From a virus, in the IMG/VR virus record IMGVR_UViG_3300042564_000530, positions 1 through 42,713 of that record: 42,713 nucleotides of DNA, one strand, 5' to 3'. The number at the start of each line of letters is the position of its first letter. Within the stretch, counting starts at the first letter, position 1. Below the pieces are notes generated by a model. The model was not told the origin of the DNA. It worked only from the letters and a program-made list of their open reading frames with translations, and made no database searches. Below, piece by piece: positions 27,638 to 42,713 of the stretch. A program made the translations under genes and the position numbers.

Positions 27638-28942
27638 ATGGCAAAAGCCCCCTCTCGCGGCGGATACACTGGCCTTCGTGACATGTTCGACGGCGGTGGT
27701 GCTGGCCGGTCCGGTGCCACGTTCTCGGGCGGTGGCGTGTTGTCTCGCGCCGGTAACGCTATGGGCATCGCCCCGGCCGGACAGGGTGGTGGCGGTAGCT
27801 ACAACCCCGGTGGCATCAATACCAACGATCCGAGCAGCAGGCTGAACCGCACGGCAGCGGCGCTTAGCGCCCCCCAAGGTGCGCCGACGGCGCAAGATCG
27901 GCCCGTCACAAAAACCACCCCTGCTGCCCCCGCGCCTATGCCGGTGCGTGCTGAGCGAGAAGGTCGGTCGGCCCAGTCCGTAGCGCCCGTGCTGCCTGTC
28001 GTAGAGCTGCCCCCCACGACCCCGGCTGTGATCCCGCCGAGCGGTGGCTCCGACTTCATGGACTCCAGCAATCTGCTTCTGATCGGCGCGGAGATCAGCC
28101 GCCGCAACGCCGAGCGCTCGCGCGTCCCGACCTATGAAGCCGGTGGCTACGTGGGCAAGGATGGCGCTCCCATCCGCCCATCGACCGCATCGCTTGATCT
28201 GCCCCCGGCGCTCGCCCGTATGCTTGACATGCCCATGCAGTCTTATGCTGCGGGCGGGATGGTCGGCCCCGGCGGCATGCCGCAGCGCCCGATGGCTTCT
28301 CCCATGGCTATGAACGTGGCTCAGCAAGGCGGCGCTCCTGTGGTCGGTCTCGCCCCGCAGGGCGGTCAGGGCGGTCAGGGCCGTCCGCTTAACTTCGCTG
28401 CCATCGACCAGCAGGCGCAGCAGTTCATGCAGCAGAACCCGCAGCAGGTTGAACAGATCAAGGCCACTGTCCAGCAAGCCATGGACGCCGGCGAGATCGA
28501 CGCCCAGAGCCTCAACATGTTCGTGCAGGTTGCCACGACCGCGCTGCAGAACCCGGAGATGTGGCCGCAGCTGCGCCAAGTTCTGATCCAGCAGGGCATG
28601 CTGGACGCCGAGGACGTCGGTGTCGAGTACGACCAAGGGTTCCTCATCATCCTCTACATCATCGGCAAGACCATGGGTGGTGGGCAAGCGGCTACTCCCG
28701 CGCCGATGTCCGCAGGACAGGCACCCCAGATGTCGATGGCTAAGGGCGGCGCACTGCCGGCCAAGAGCAAGAACCCGGATGGGTCGATCCCGATCAACGC
28801 CCACGAGGGCGAGTACGTCATCCCTGCTGACGTGGTTCGGAGGCTGGGCACTGACCACCTCGACAAGATGATTGCCAAGACGCGCGGCGCGGACGGCAAG
28901 GGGCAGATGAACGACGACGATTACGAAGAAGGAGAGATGTGA
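27638..28942 (+). CDS. Virion protein, disordered with conserved C-terminus, 434 aa
   Basis: The first half is Gly/Pro/Ala-rich and disordered (MAKAPSRGGYTGLRDMFDGG, several GG runs). From about residue 170 come short repeated segments YEAGGYVGKDG, YAAGGMVGPGG and MAKGGALPAKSK. Residues 255-305 are helical and Gln-rich (QQAQQFMQQNPQQVEQIKAT). The end reads GSIPINAHEGEYVIPADVVR followed by RLGTDHLDKMIAKTRG. The 'HEGEYVIPADVV..LG....DKMI' motif is one I recognise from virion and tail-associated proteins of marine podo- and myoviruses. Possibly an internal virion protein. Confidence 0.65.
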   Translation: MAKAPSRGGYTGLRDMFDGGGAGRSGATFSGGGVLSRAGNAMGIAPAGQGGGGSYNPGGINTNDPSSRLNRTAAALSAPQGAPTAQDRPVTKTTPAAPAPMPVRAEREGRSAQSVAPVLPVVELPPTTPAVIPPSGGSDFMDSSNLLLIGAEISRRNAERSRVPTYEAGGYVGKDGAPIRPSTASLDLPPALARMLDMPMQSYAAGGMVGPGGMPQRPMASPMAMNVAQQGGAPVVGLAPQGGQGGQGRPLNFAAIDQQAQQFMQQNPQQVEQIKATVQQAMDAGEIDAQSLNMFVQVATTALQNPEMWPQLRQVLIQQGMLDAEDVGVEYDQGFLIILYIIGKTMGGGQAATPAPMSAGQAPQMSMAKGGALPAKSKNPDGSIPINAHEGEYVIPADVVRRLGTDHLDKMIAKTRGADGKGQMNDDDYEEGEM

Positions 28943-29898
28943 TGGGCTTCCTGTCGAAACTGTGGAAGGGCATTAAGAAAGTGGCTGGGGCTGTGGCCAT
29001 GATCGCCGCCCCCTTCATCGCTGCCCCCATCGCTGGCGCCATCGGTATCTCCGGGGCGCTTGGCTCAGCACTGACGGGTGCCGCCATTGGCGGTCTCGGT
29101 GCAGCTGCGGCGGGGGTTAACCCCCTAGTCGGTGCCGCCCTCGGCGGTCTGGGCGGCTTCGGTGCGGCTCGCGCAGCTGGCGGGGCCACAGGTAGTTTGT
29201 TCGGCAAAGGTGGTCTGTTCGGTGGCGCAGCCCCCGGTTCTACTGCGTCGATGCTCGGCACCACTGGTGCCGCCGGGGCTGCTGGAACTGCTGCTACCGC
29301 TGCTGGTACTGCCGCCGCGCCCGCTGCTGCCGCCGGGCTTACTGCCGCTGCCCCCGCCGCTGCAGGTGGGTTCTTCTCCGGCATCAACATTGGTACCCTT
29401 GCTCCGGTCGCCGCAGCCCTGTTTGGTAAAGCACCGCAGGACCTGACGTCTGAGGAACTCGAACTCGCAAAGCGCAACATGGATACTTCGGCCACCGAGA
29501 AGGGCGTCTTCAACCAGCGACTTGCGGGCGCACGCTCTCTGATCCAAGCTGGTGAAGCCAACCCCGAGCGTGCGTTTGCCGAAGCTCAGATGAACACTCA
29601 GCGCGGCCTGCGCGATGTCGAGCGGACTGCTGCCATCTCTGGTCGCCCGGGCCTCCAGACCGCGGAGCGTCGTCGTGCTGCTATCGAGGGTGCCCGTGTG
29701 GGCACTGCCGCTGTCACTGGCGAGCAGGCTCGTGCTGCACAGACCAAAGCCGCAGGGCTTGCGCAGTTGCCTACCGACGTGCCGACGTCCGGCGCAGAGC
29801 TGAACATGGCGATCTACGAAGACCTGTACAAACGCCGGTCCGATTTTGCTAAAGACTTGGCTGGCGGTTTCGGGCAGATGTACGGTAATATCGCCTAA
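28942..29898 (+). CDS. Gly/Ala-rich membrane-active virion protein, 318 aa
   Basis: An amphipathic basic start (MGFLSKLWKGIKKVAGAVAM) leads into a very hydrophobic Gly/Ala region with several potential membrane helices (residues 15-75, e.g. IAAPFIAAPIAGAIGISGAL). An Ala/Thr/Gly-rich stretch (GTAATAAGTAAAPAAAAGLT) follows, and the C-terminal third is a helical soluble domain (DLTSEELELAKRNMDTSATE, RAFAEAQMNTQRGLRDVERT). This layout suits an ejection or pilot protein that inserts into the host inner membrane. The start is ATG 28942, one base inside the previous stop; GTG 28939 is possible. Confidence 0.65.
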   Translation: MGFLSKLWKGIKKVAGAVAMIAAPFIAAPIAGAIGISGALGSALTGAAIGGLGAAAAGVNPLVGAALGGLGGFGAARAAGGATGSLFGKGGLFGGAAPGSTASMLGTTGAAGAAGTAATAAGTAAAPAAAAGLTAAAPAAAGGFFSGINIGTLAPVAAALFGKAPQDLTSEELELAKRNMDTSATEKGVFNQRLAGARSLIQAGEANPERAFAEAQMNTQRGLRDVERTAAISGRPGLQTAERRRAAIEGARVGTAAVTGEQARAAQTKAAGLAQLPTDVPTSGAELNMAIYEDLYKRRSDFAKDLAGGFGQMYGNIA

Positions 29899-29910
29899 TA
29901 GGAGGCACTC

Positions 29911-31545
29911 ATGGTCCAGACGTTCGGTAAGCGCATCATCGGTGGCATCGGTGCCCCGGGCGGTGGCATGTCGGAAACCTTCGGCGCGGGTGTCAACACC
30001 GCGCTTGGCCAGCGCGAGTCGCGCCAAGCCATGCGGCTTAACGACATCGACCTGCAGTGGAAAACTGAGGATCGTGAGGAAGCCAAGCGCCGCCGCGCTG
30101 CAGCTGCAGCGGAAGCGGCTGCGGCCAGAGCGCGTGGTATTGCTGCTATTGAGGCAATGCGGGGCGGCGGAGCCGGTGGTCCATACTTCCAGCTAGGAGC
30201 GAAACCGGCAGCCGGTGGCGCCACTGCTCCGGCTCCGCGAGCGGGCGTGGACACATCGTTCCCTCTAGGCGTTTCGGCGCCTACTGTCTCTGGTGGCGCC
30301 GGGTCGAGTTCTGTTGGTGGCGGCACTGGCACTGATCGTCTTGGTGCACCCGCGCAAACGCGCTTTCGTCCAGCCGGGGTCGCACCCGTGTCGGCCCCGA
30401 ACCCGTTCCTCCGGCTGCCGCCCGCCCCTGATCGGAGTGGTGGCACTTCTGGCACAGAGCGTAACCTTGGCGAGAACTCGCTTGCGCGCATCCCCGAACT
30501 CCTAACCACGGAGATCAACATCGGTCCAGACGGCACCATCACTACGGCGGCACCCGGCGAGCGTACCGTAACCATTCAAGGTCCGAACGGGGCAGTCACT
30601 GTGCCTGCGGCACCCGGCGCCCTAGATTTTGCTGGCGTGCCCGCTATGGGACAAGAGGCCACAGCGCGGCTGGGGTTTGGTCCTAGCACCGGCGCAGCGC
30701 CCGTTGTGCCTGCGGCACCCGGCGATCTGGGTTTCGCTGGCGTGCCTGCTATGGGGCAAGAGGCCACAGCACAGCTAGGGTTTGGTCCTCGGCTCGGCGC
30801 AGCGCCCACTCCCACAGAGCAGTTCCTATCGGCCGTTGGTGCGGCTCCGCCGGGGGAGATTGATATTGAAGCACTTAGGGGCTCCTATGACAGTCCGCTG
30901 TACGATCCGTTGTTTGCCCAGAGTGCTGAGCAGACGCGAACCGCATTTATTTTTGCTGCAGAGGACGCTGCTGCCCGTGGTGATGTAGGCGGTTACGTCA
31001 CCGCTATGGCCAAGGTGCGCGAGCAGGAGATGCTTATCCTGTCCCAGCAGTTGGAGGTCGGACTCGACGAGGCTAAACGGTTCAACAGCCCGCAGCGTCT
31101 AAGCGCTGTGCTTTCCATGGTTTATGGCGGGACGGACATCTTCATTGCGCCAACAGAGGGCGGACTCGCGGACGTCTACGTAAACGGCCAGCTCTCTGAA
31201 ACCGGCACCAGTATCGACGAGCTTGCCGCCAACGTCCGCATCATGGTTGACACCGGGTTCCGCGAGCAGATGGCTACAGCGGCTGCTGAGCAACGCGCCG
31301 CCACTCTGGAAGTTCAGAAGGCAGTCGCTACGGAACAGGGTAAACTAGAGGCGAAGCGCGACGACGACTTGGTCCGCGCAGAACTCCAAGCTATAGGTTT
31401 CTTGCCGCCCGACGAGGCTGTCCGGTTTGAAGAATACTCAACTGGCGAGGTTATCGGGTTTGACTTCGCAGGCAATGAGGTAGTCCGGTACGCCCCAGTG
31501 CCACAAGAAGACGGGACTGTGGCGCTCCGTGAAGTGAGGAACTAA
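29911..31545 (+). CDS. Internal virion protein with tandem repeats, 544 aa
   Basis: Starts MVQTFGKRIIGGIGAPGGGM. Residues 45-80 form a charged helix (DIDLQWKTEDREEAKRRRAA, then a run of Ala/Arg). A Pro/Gly/Thr-rich disordered region (85-300) follows and contains two near-identical 35-residue repeats (DNA 30601-30810). From 310 the protein is helical and acidic, with LDEAKRFNSPQRLSAVLSMV and EQRAATLEVQKAVATEQGKL. No enzyme motif is visible. It sits directly before the giant ejection-type protein and after the membrane-active protein, so it is probably one of the internal proteins that enter the cell with the DNA. Confidence 0.65.
   Translation: MVQTFGKRIIGGIGAPGGGMSETFGAGVNTALGQRESRQAMRLNDIDLQWKTEDREEAKRRRAAAAAEAAAARARGIAAIEAMRGGGAGGPYFQLGAKPAAGGATAPAPRAGVDTSFPLGVSAPTVSGGAGSSSVGGGTGTDRLGAPAQTRFRPAGVAPVSAPNPFLRLPPAPDRSGGTSGTERNLGENSLARIPELLTTEINIGPDGTITTAAPGERTVTIQGPNGAVTVPAAPGALDFAGVPAMGQEATARLGFGPSTGAAPVVPAAPGDLGFAGVPAMGQEATAQLGFGPRLGAAPTPTEQFLSAVGAAPPGEIDIEALRGSYDSPLYDPLFAQSAEQTRTAFIFAAEDAAARGDVGGYVTAMAKVREQEMLILSQQLEVGLDEAKRFNSPQRLSAVLSMVYGGTDIFIAPTEGGLADVYVNGQLSETGTSIDELAANVRIMVDTGFREQMATAAAEQRAATLEVQKAVATEQGKLEAKRDDDLVRAELQAIGFLPPDEAVRFEEYSTGEVIGFDFAGNEVVRYAPVPQEDGTVALREVRN
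30601..30810 (+). repeat. 105-bp tandem repeat, two copies, in frame
   Basis: The unit begins GTGCCTGCGGCACCCGGCG at 30601 and again at 30706, an exact period of 105 bp, so 35 residues per unit. Each unit encodes VPAAPG, then FAGVPAMGQEA and LGFGP. The copies differ mostly at third codon positions, showing selection on the protein after duplication. Confidence 0.85.
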
Positions 31546-31549
31546 CTCC

Positions 31550-39039
<7,490 letters not shown>

Positions 39040-39043
<4 letters not shown>

Positions 39044-41919
39044 GGCACTGCCCGCAGCTGACCCAGCGTCATGCTCTCCGGCCGGTTATCCTCATTCTCC
39101 AAGAGAGTGTGGAGCCGGTCGTGAGCAAGGTTGATGCCGACCACGTAGGTCTGGGGGAGCCGCAGTTCTGGGATGCCCCGGCCAAGGATGGCCTTCTTGG
39201 ATGCGGGGGTGGCGTCGATGCTTTCCGACACGAGCACGTCGCTAAACTTCTTCCAGTCCCCGCCCCGGCTGGCCATCCACTGACGGAAGTGGGTGCGATC
39301 CACAAGCAAGATGCCCCGGTCGTTCTTGGCATTGGTGGCCTTGCGGTGCAGGTCGAACCGCACCCGGACTTCTGCGCGCGGCAGCCTGCTGGGATCGTAG
39401 ATCGGCAGATCGTGGCCGTCTATGTGGGAGACGAGGACAGTGGCAGCACGCATCTCGTTGAGGTACTCACCCAGCAGATCGAACTCATCCAGCTTGGCGG
39501 CGCTGATGCTGCGGCGGATCATGCCAGCCTGCTCCAGTGCGAACTCAGTGGCCTTGGTGTAGTCGTAGTCCACCCAGCCATTCTGCACGGCGATCATGTT
39601 CATCAGATCGGACAGCACGATCATGACTTCCCAGTACCGCTCCTCGCCGCTGAACCGAACCTTGTACTTCTGCTCGAAGGCGACCATGTGGTCGGCGATC
39701 ATCTTGGTAACCGCAGCCTCGCCCATAGCCACCAGCCGCATGAGGATCAGCAGGCCGACGTGCCCGTAGTTGCGGGTGATGGTGTTGTAGAACTTGCGCC
39801 CCACATCCGTGCTCTTGGTGAAGATGTCCGAACTCTCCAACGAAAGCTCCAGCATCCGGGCCATCTGCGCGTCAGTCTCGAAGTTACCAGCCAGCAGCTT
39901 GCCGCCCATGGGGCGGTTCGTTGACAGGGTCACAGGCGTAGCCCATATCTTTGGATCACGCTCCTCCACCCGGGCATTGAGACGGCTCTTGTCCCGGCCC
40001 TGCGTCACACCGTAGATGAAGTCACCGACCTCTTTGTCGGGCATCATGGTGGTTTCGTCGATCGTCATGGGCAGGTTGTTCAGGAACGACAGGCGGGTGA
40101 ACAGCGCGTTCTGTGTGTACTTAGACTGGAAGTGCAACTCGACAGGGTTGCCCCAGATGGACTGCATCGCCAGCTGCGCCAGCGACTTGCCGCTGCCCGT
40201 CGGCCCGTAGAGCGAGAGCACTGCACCCTTGAGCCCGGTGAACTGGTAGAGCGGGGCGGACATGGACACACCCATGGCGAAGATGTGGGCCTTGAGCCCG
40301 GCAGCTTCCATGAGCTTGGTGATCTTGATCCACTTCTCGTGGTCACCCTTGGAGCCATACATCCCAGTGCCGATGCGCTGCACCGCAGAGGATAGCACGA
40401 CATCCTCGACCACGGTCTGGCCTTGCTCATCCTTACGGACTTGCTTGTCGCCGAGCACGAACAGGGAGTTCTCCTCCTTCCACCCCAGCGTGGTGTAGAG
40501 GTTGGTGGTTGTCTTGAGCCTACGTAGCTCATCCATGTAGGAGCGAAGCATATATTGGAACCTCTCGGTTATGCCCTTGAAGGGCAGCACGATACCTTGG
40601 TCAGCGATGGCGGTGGGGAACTCACGGTTCCCATCGGCGAGGTAGGCTTGTCTGAACTTGAGTTCCTGCCAGCCCTTGTGCGGGCGCTTCCAGTGGTAGC
40701 GGACCACCTCGTAGCCAAGGGCTTCATCCTTGCCGTAGCTAACAGGGTACAGGTCGAACGGCACGACCATGATGTCAGTGTCGTCGATGGTCTGGGCGAT
40801 GCCGCCCTTGGCCACACGCTTGAAACCCGGAGGCATGGGCACTTCGTGTGCCACTTCGTCAAGCGCATCCTCGGCTGGGCCCTCGGCCTCAGTCAGCTTG
40901 CGTCCGATCTGGCAGGGCGACGTGATCTTGCCTGCGTAGGGACACTTCTTGCAGCCGCTCTCGCGCAGGTCCTTGAACTTGGCACAGGTGGTTGGTCCTG
41001 TGGCCTTGCCTCTCCACTGCTCCACCTTGAGGACAGTACGACTATAGTCGTAGTCCGGGTGCTGGTCTGACCACGCAACAGCCGTCCCTTCCGGGTCGTC
41101 GCAGAAGGCAGCGATGCCAAGCAGCGCATACCAGAACGGCTCCTCCACATCCTTTTGGTTGTTGGCAGCCCAGCGCACCTGTGCGCAGCCCTCGATGATG
41201 TTGCCCGCAACGGCAGGCTCGTACTCCGTGCCGGACGCAAGTGCTCCCGTGATGCTCGACACAGGCTTGACCTGCGCAGCGAAGCCGCGGGGAGTGCCGC
41301 CTAGCAGGCGCTGCTTTGTGATGTAGGGGAGCAAGACTTGACGCAGATCGTCGGGGTCGTTGTCGGGTGCGTCCTTGATGAGCGTCACTTCCGCCCCGTT
41401 CTTGGGGTTGTGGGTACCTACGGGGCGCAGCACTCGGGCGCTGTCGGCGGTCACCGCCGGGTCGATCTCGAAGCCATGCTGCTTCGCGCACTCCTTGAGT
41501 GCATCAGCCAGAGGCTGCCAGTCTGCGGGCGCAAGCGCCTCGGTCAACGGCCAGTACACGTGGAGACCACGGCCCGAGTTGACGACCATGGGTGGCGGCA
41601 GGCCACTGGCTTTGAGGAATGTCTTGAGGGCCTTGGCGCCCTCGCGCTGGTCGGCGAAGGGCTTGTCCTCGCCACAGTCGATGTCAATAAACAGAGCCTT
41701 GGTCTGCTTGACGTTCACCTGCTTGCGATTGCCTGCCTCGATGAACGAGGACATTGCGTAGTACACGTTACCACCAGCAATGTCGATCCGGATGACCGCG
41801 CCGGACAGCGCGTCTATGGTCTCGTAAGACTTCTGCGCGCGTTTGTCCGGGTTGATAACTGTCGCTACGTAATACCCTTCGTCGGGCAGCACCCTGCCCA
41901 AGAACTCTGCTGTGTCCAT
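39040..41919 (-). CDS. Primase-helicase, AEP-type primase plus DUF927-like helicase, 959 aa
   Basis: Primes and unwinds phage DNA. From ATG 41919 the N-terminal part carries archaeo-eukaryotic-primase-like motifs: ALFIDIDCG with the DxD pair (residues 79-81), NSGRGLHVYW (114-123) and RVLRPVGTHNP (162-172). Four cysteines (312, 323, 326, 336; CAKF...GCKKCP...SPC) look like a zinc-binding element between primase and helicase. The C-terminal half is a P-loop helicase: Walker A GPTGSGKS at 572-579, Walker B MTIDET at 618-623, then FIYGVTQGRDKSRLNARVEE, as in DUF927-like plasmid and phage helicases. A GTG at 41955 is an alternative start but lies in a hairpin. Its stop overlaps the 2497-aa gene's stop by four bases, convergent. 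Confidence 0.87.
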
Positions 41920-41939
41920 GTCCCTACCCTGCTCGGTGT

Positions 41940-41962
41940 GTGGGGGGCTCGACACCCCCCAC
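41940..41962 (-). other. Post-stop GC hairpin between regulator and primase genes
   Basis: Eight-pair stem (41962-41955 with 41947-41940) with a seven-base loop, two bases after the TAA of the 41965 gene. No U-run follows on the minus strand, so most transcripts should pass. It matches the pattern of hairpins at 2673, 2914 and 2423 following other leftward genes. It may set the relative level of regulator and primase mRNA. Confidence 0.6.
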
Positions 41963-41964
41963 CT

Positions 41965-42252
41965 TTATTTTACGAGAAGCAACTTCTGCAATGCAATCAG
42001 TCTGTCGTCCTGATCCATCGCCACGATGGCCGGTGCCGGCCACTCGTGTTCTGTCATAACACGGAGCATGTCCTTTAGGATAGCCCGCGTTTTCGTGGCG
42101 TTGCGCTCGGCAGGGTGGCCCTCTTTCTTCCAGTTGTAGTAGGTTACCCGGGATACCCCGAGTAACCTTGCCATCTGGGTGTGCGTGAGCAGCATGTGCC
42201 TACGGAGCGCGTCGATCTTCTCGAACGTGATCCGCTTCTGCTCAGTCGTCAT
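41965..42252 (-). CDS. Helix-turn-helix regulator, 95 aa
   Basis: Residues 18-44 (RHMLLTHTQMARLLGVSRVT followed by YYNWKKEG) form a Cro/C1-type helix-turn-helix with the usual T-Q-x-x-x-A-x-x-L-G-V-S-x-x-x-Y-x-x-W spacing. The remaining C-terminal part (AILKDMLRVMTEHEWPAPAI, DDRLIALQKLLLVK) is helical and may dimerise. A DNA-binding regulator or replication-initiator helper is likely. It starts 11 bases inside the upstream gene's end and is followed by a hairpin and the primase-helicase gene. It could be the protein that reads GTGTAAAG or AACTATCT sites, but that is untested. Confidence 0.75.
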   Translation of the reverse strand: MTTEQKRITFEKIDALRRHMLLTHTQMARLLGVSRVTYYNWKKEGHPAERNATKTRAILKDMLRVMTEHEWPAPAIVAMDQDDRLIALQKLLLVK

Positions 42253-42713
42253 CGTCCATGTCCGACATCAGGTTGGCGATCTCGTCGGCGAGGGAGCCAG
42301 TGCCAGCCTTCTCCACCTTGGGAGCAGCGGCCTTAGGTGCAGCAGCCTTCGGCTTGGGAGCCGGAGCTTCTTCCTCCTCGACGGGTGCAGCCTTCGCACC
42401 GAACCCACGCTTGGGTGCCGGGGCTTCTTCTTCCTCGACCGGAGCGGGCTTCGGCTTGGCAGCGACAGCGGCGGGCTTGGCGGCAGCCTTCGGCTTGGCT
42501 TCGGCCTTGGGCTCAGAGGCGCTTTCTTTCTCGCCAGTGATCTCAAGCACCTTGTCCGAACCGAACAGCCCTTCGACCGCAGCGTACTCACCCTCGTCAA
42601 GGAAGCCGCCGAACTTGAACATCAGCTTCGGGAAGCTGGCGTCAGTGTCGAAAGTGACCACGGTCTTGACTGCCTCGACCGGGATGCCCCGCATCTGCAG
42701 TTCCTTCTGGTAG
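42242..42713 (-). CDS. Partial gene, ssDNA-binding-like protein with acidic tail
   Basis: The C-terminal 156 residues are in the window; the 5' part runs off the right edge (the frame stays open through YQKELQMRG at 42713-42686). The core shows VVTFDTDASFPKLMFKFGGF and a helix EGEYAAVEGLFGSDKV. A long low-complexity linker follows with two copies of APVEEEEAPAPK and many Lys/Pro/Ala. The end is LADEIANLMSDMDDDD. A disordered linker ending in an acidic tip is the hallmark of SSB and T7 gp2.5-like proteins, which use it to recruit replication partners. Its place in front of a regulator and primase-helicase agrees. The OB core cannot be confirmed from this fragment. Confidence 0.6.
   Translation of the reverse strand, partial: YQKELQMRGIPVEAVKTVVTFDTDASFPKLMFKFGGFLDEGEYAAVEGLFGSDKVLEITGEKESASEPKAEAKPKAAAKPAAVAAKPKPAPVEEEEAPAPKRGFGAKAAPVEEEEAPAPKPKAAAPKAAAPKVEKAGTGSLADEIANLMSDMDDDD

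Noticed and set aside
41919-41955. GTG 41955 as the start of the primase-helicase
   Set aside because: It sits in the stem of the 41940-41962 hairpin and lacks a ribosome site; ATG 41919 with upstream GGGTAGGG is more likely.
41940-41970. Plus-strand intrinsic terminator (hairpin followed by CTTTATTTTA)
   Set aside because: No plus-strand gene lies upstream; the hairpin makes more sense as the post-stop structure of the minus-strand regulator gene, although it might stop late read-through transcripts.

Overview
The window is part of a tailed double-stranded DNA phage genome, about 42.7 kb, GC-rich and almost fully coding. Both ends cut leftward genes: the 5' end of one at 1-77 and the 3' part of another at 42242-42713. 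The piece is therefore either a longer genome cut inside the replication module or a circular map opened there. I see no DNA polymerase, integrase, host genes, tRNA or CRISPR. The short-tail (podovirus) assignment is inferred: there is no tape measure, sheath or baseplate, but there are two connector-like proteins, an 812-aa tail protein and a block of very large virion proteins ending in a 2497-aa polyvalent-type protein. Lipoprotein and spanin-like genes, a GH19-type endolysin, sigma70-like promoters and strong Shine-Dalgarno sites point to a Gram-negative host. The gene set resembles phages from marine and fresh water, but host and lineage are not proven by the sequence.

Layout. (1) 1-3303, leftward: small, mostly unknown early-type genes and a helix-turn-helix protein, interrupted by an AT-rich non-coding block (about 1700-2412) full of GTGTAAAG and AACTATCT motifs. 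(2) 3304-3744: divergent control region with a consensus leftward promoter. (3) 3745-5762: TerS, a 57-aa overlapping ORF and TerL, then a terminator and a sigma70-like promoter. (4) 5904-14653: head and connector genes (basic microproteins, portal, scaffold, major capsid protein, beta-rich head proteins, adaptor and closure proteins). (5) 14663-20577: beta-rich fibre, carbohydrate-binding and glycine-rich adhesin genes. (6) 20574-24705: membrane, secreted and lysis genes, with a lipoprotein, holin-like proteins, a secreted staphylococcal-type nuclease and an endolysin. (7) 24741-39043: tail hub and ejected or internal virion proteins. (8) 39040-42713, leftward: primase-helicase, a helix-turn-helix regulator and an acidic-tailed ssDNA-binding-like protein.

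Rightward genes are packed with ATGA/GTGA or 1-base overlaps, so most of 5.9-39 kb probably behaves as one late operon. Leftward genes are replication and early functions. Several leftward genes are followed within a few bases of the stop codon by a GC-rich hairpin.

The most striking element lies on the minus strand at about 100-162, between two leftward genes. It is an apparently complete type II hammerhead ribozyme, with every core nucleotide in place, two perfect stems, and a possible four-base-pair pseudoknot between loop I and the sequence 3' of the core. It would cut the early mRNA 60 nt upstream of an ATPase-like gene. The second main finding is the repeat family GTGTAAAG, with at least a dozen copies in the two large non-coding regions only, including a perfect 4 x 8-bp tandem. 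This suggests an operator array or replication origin.
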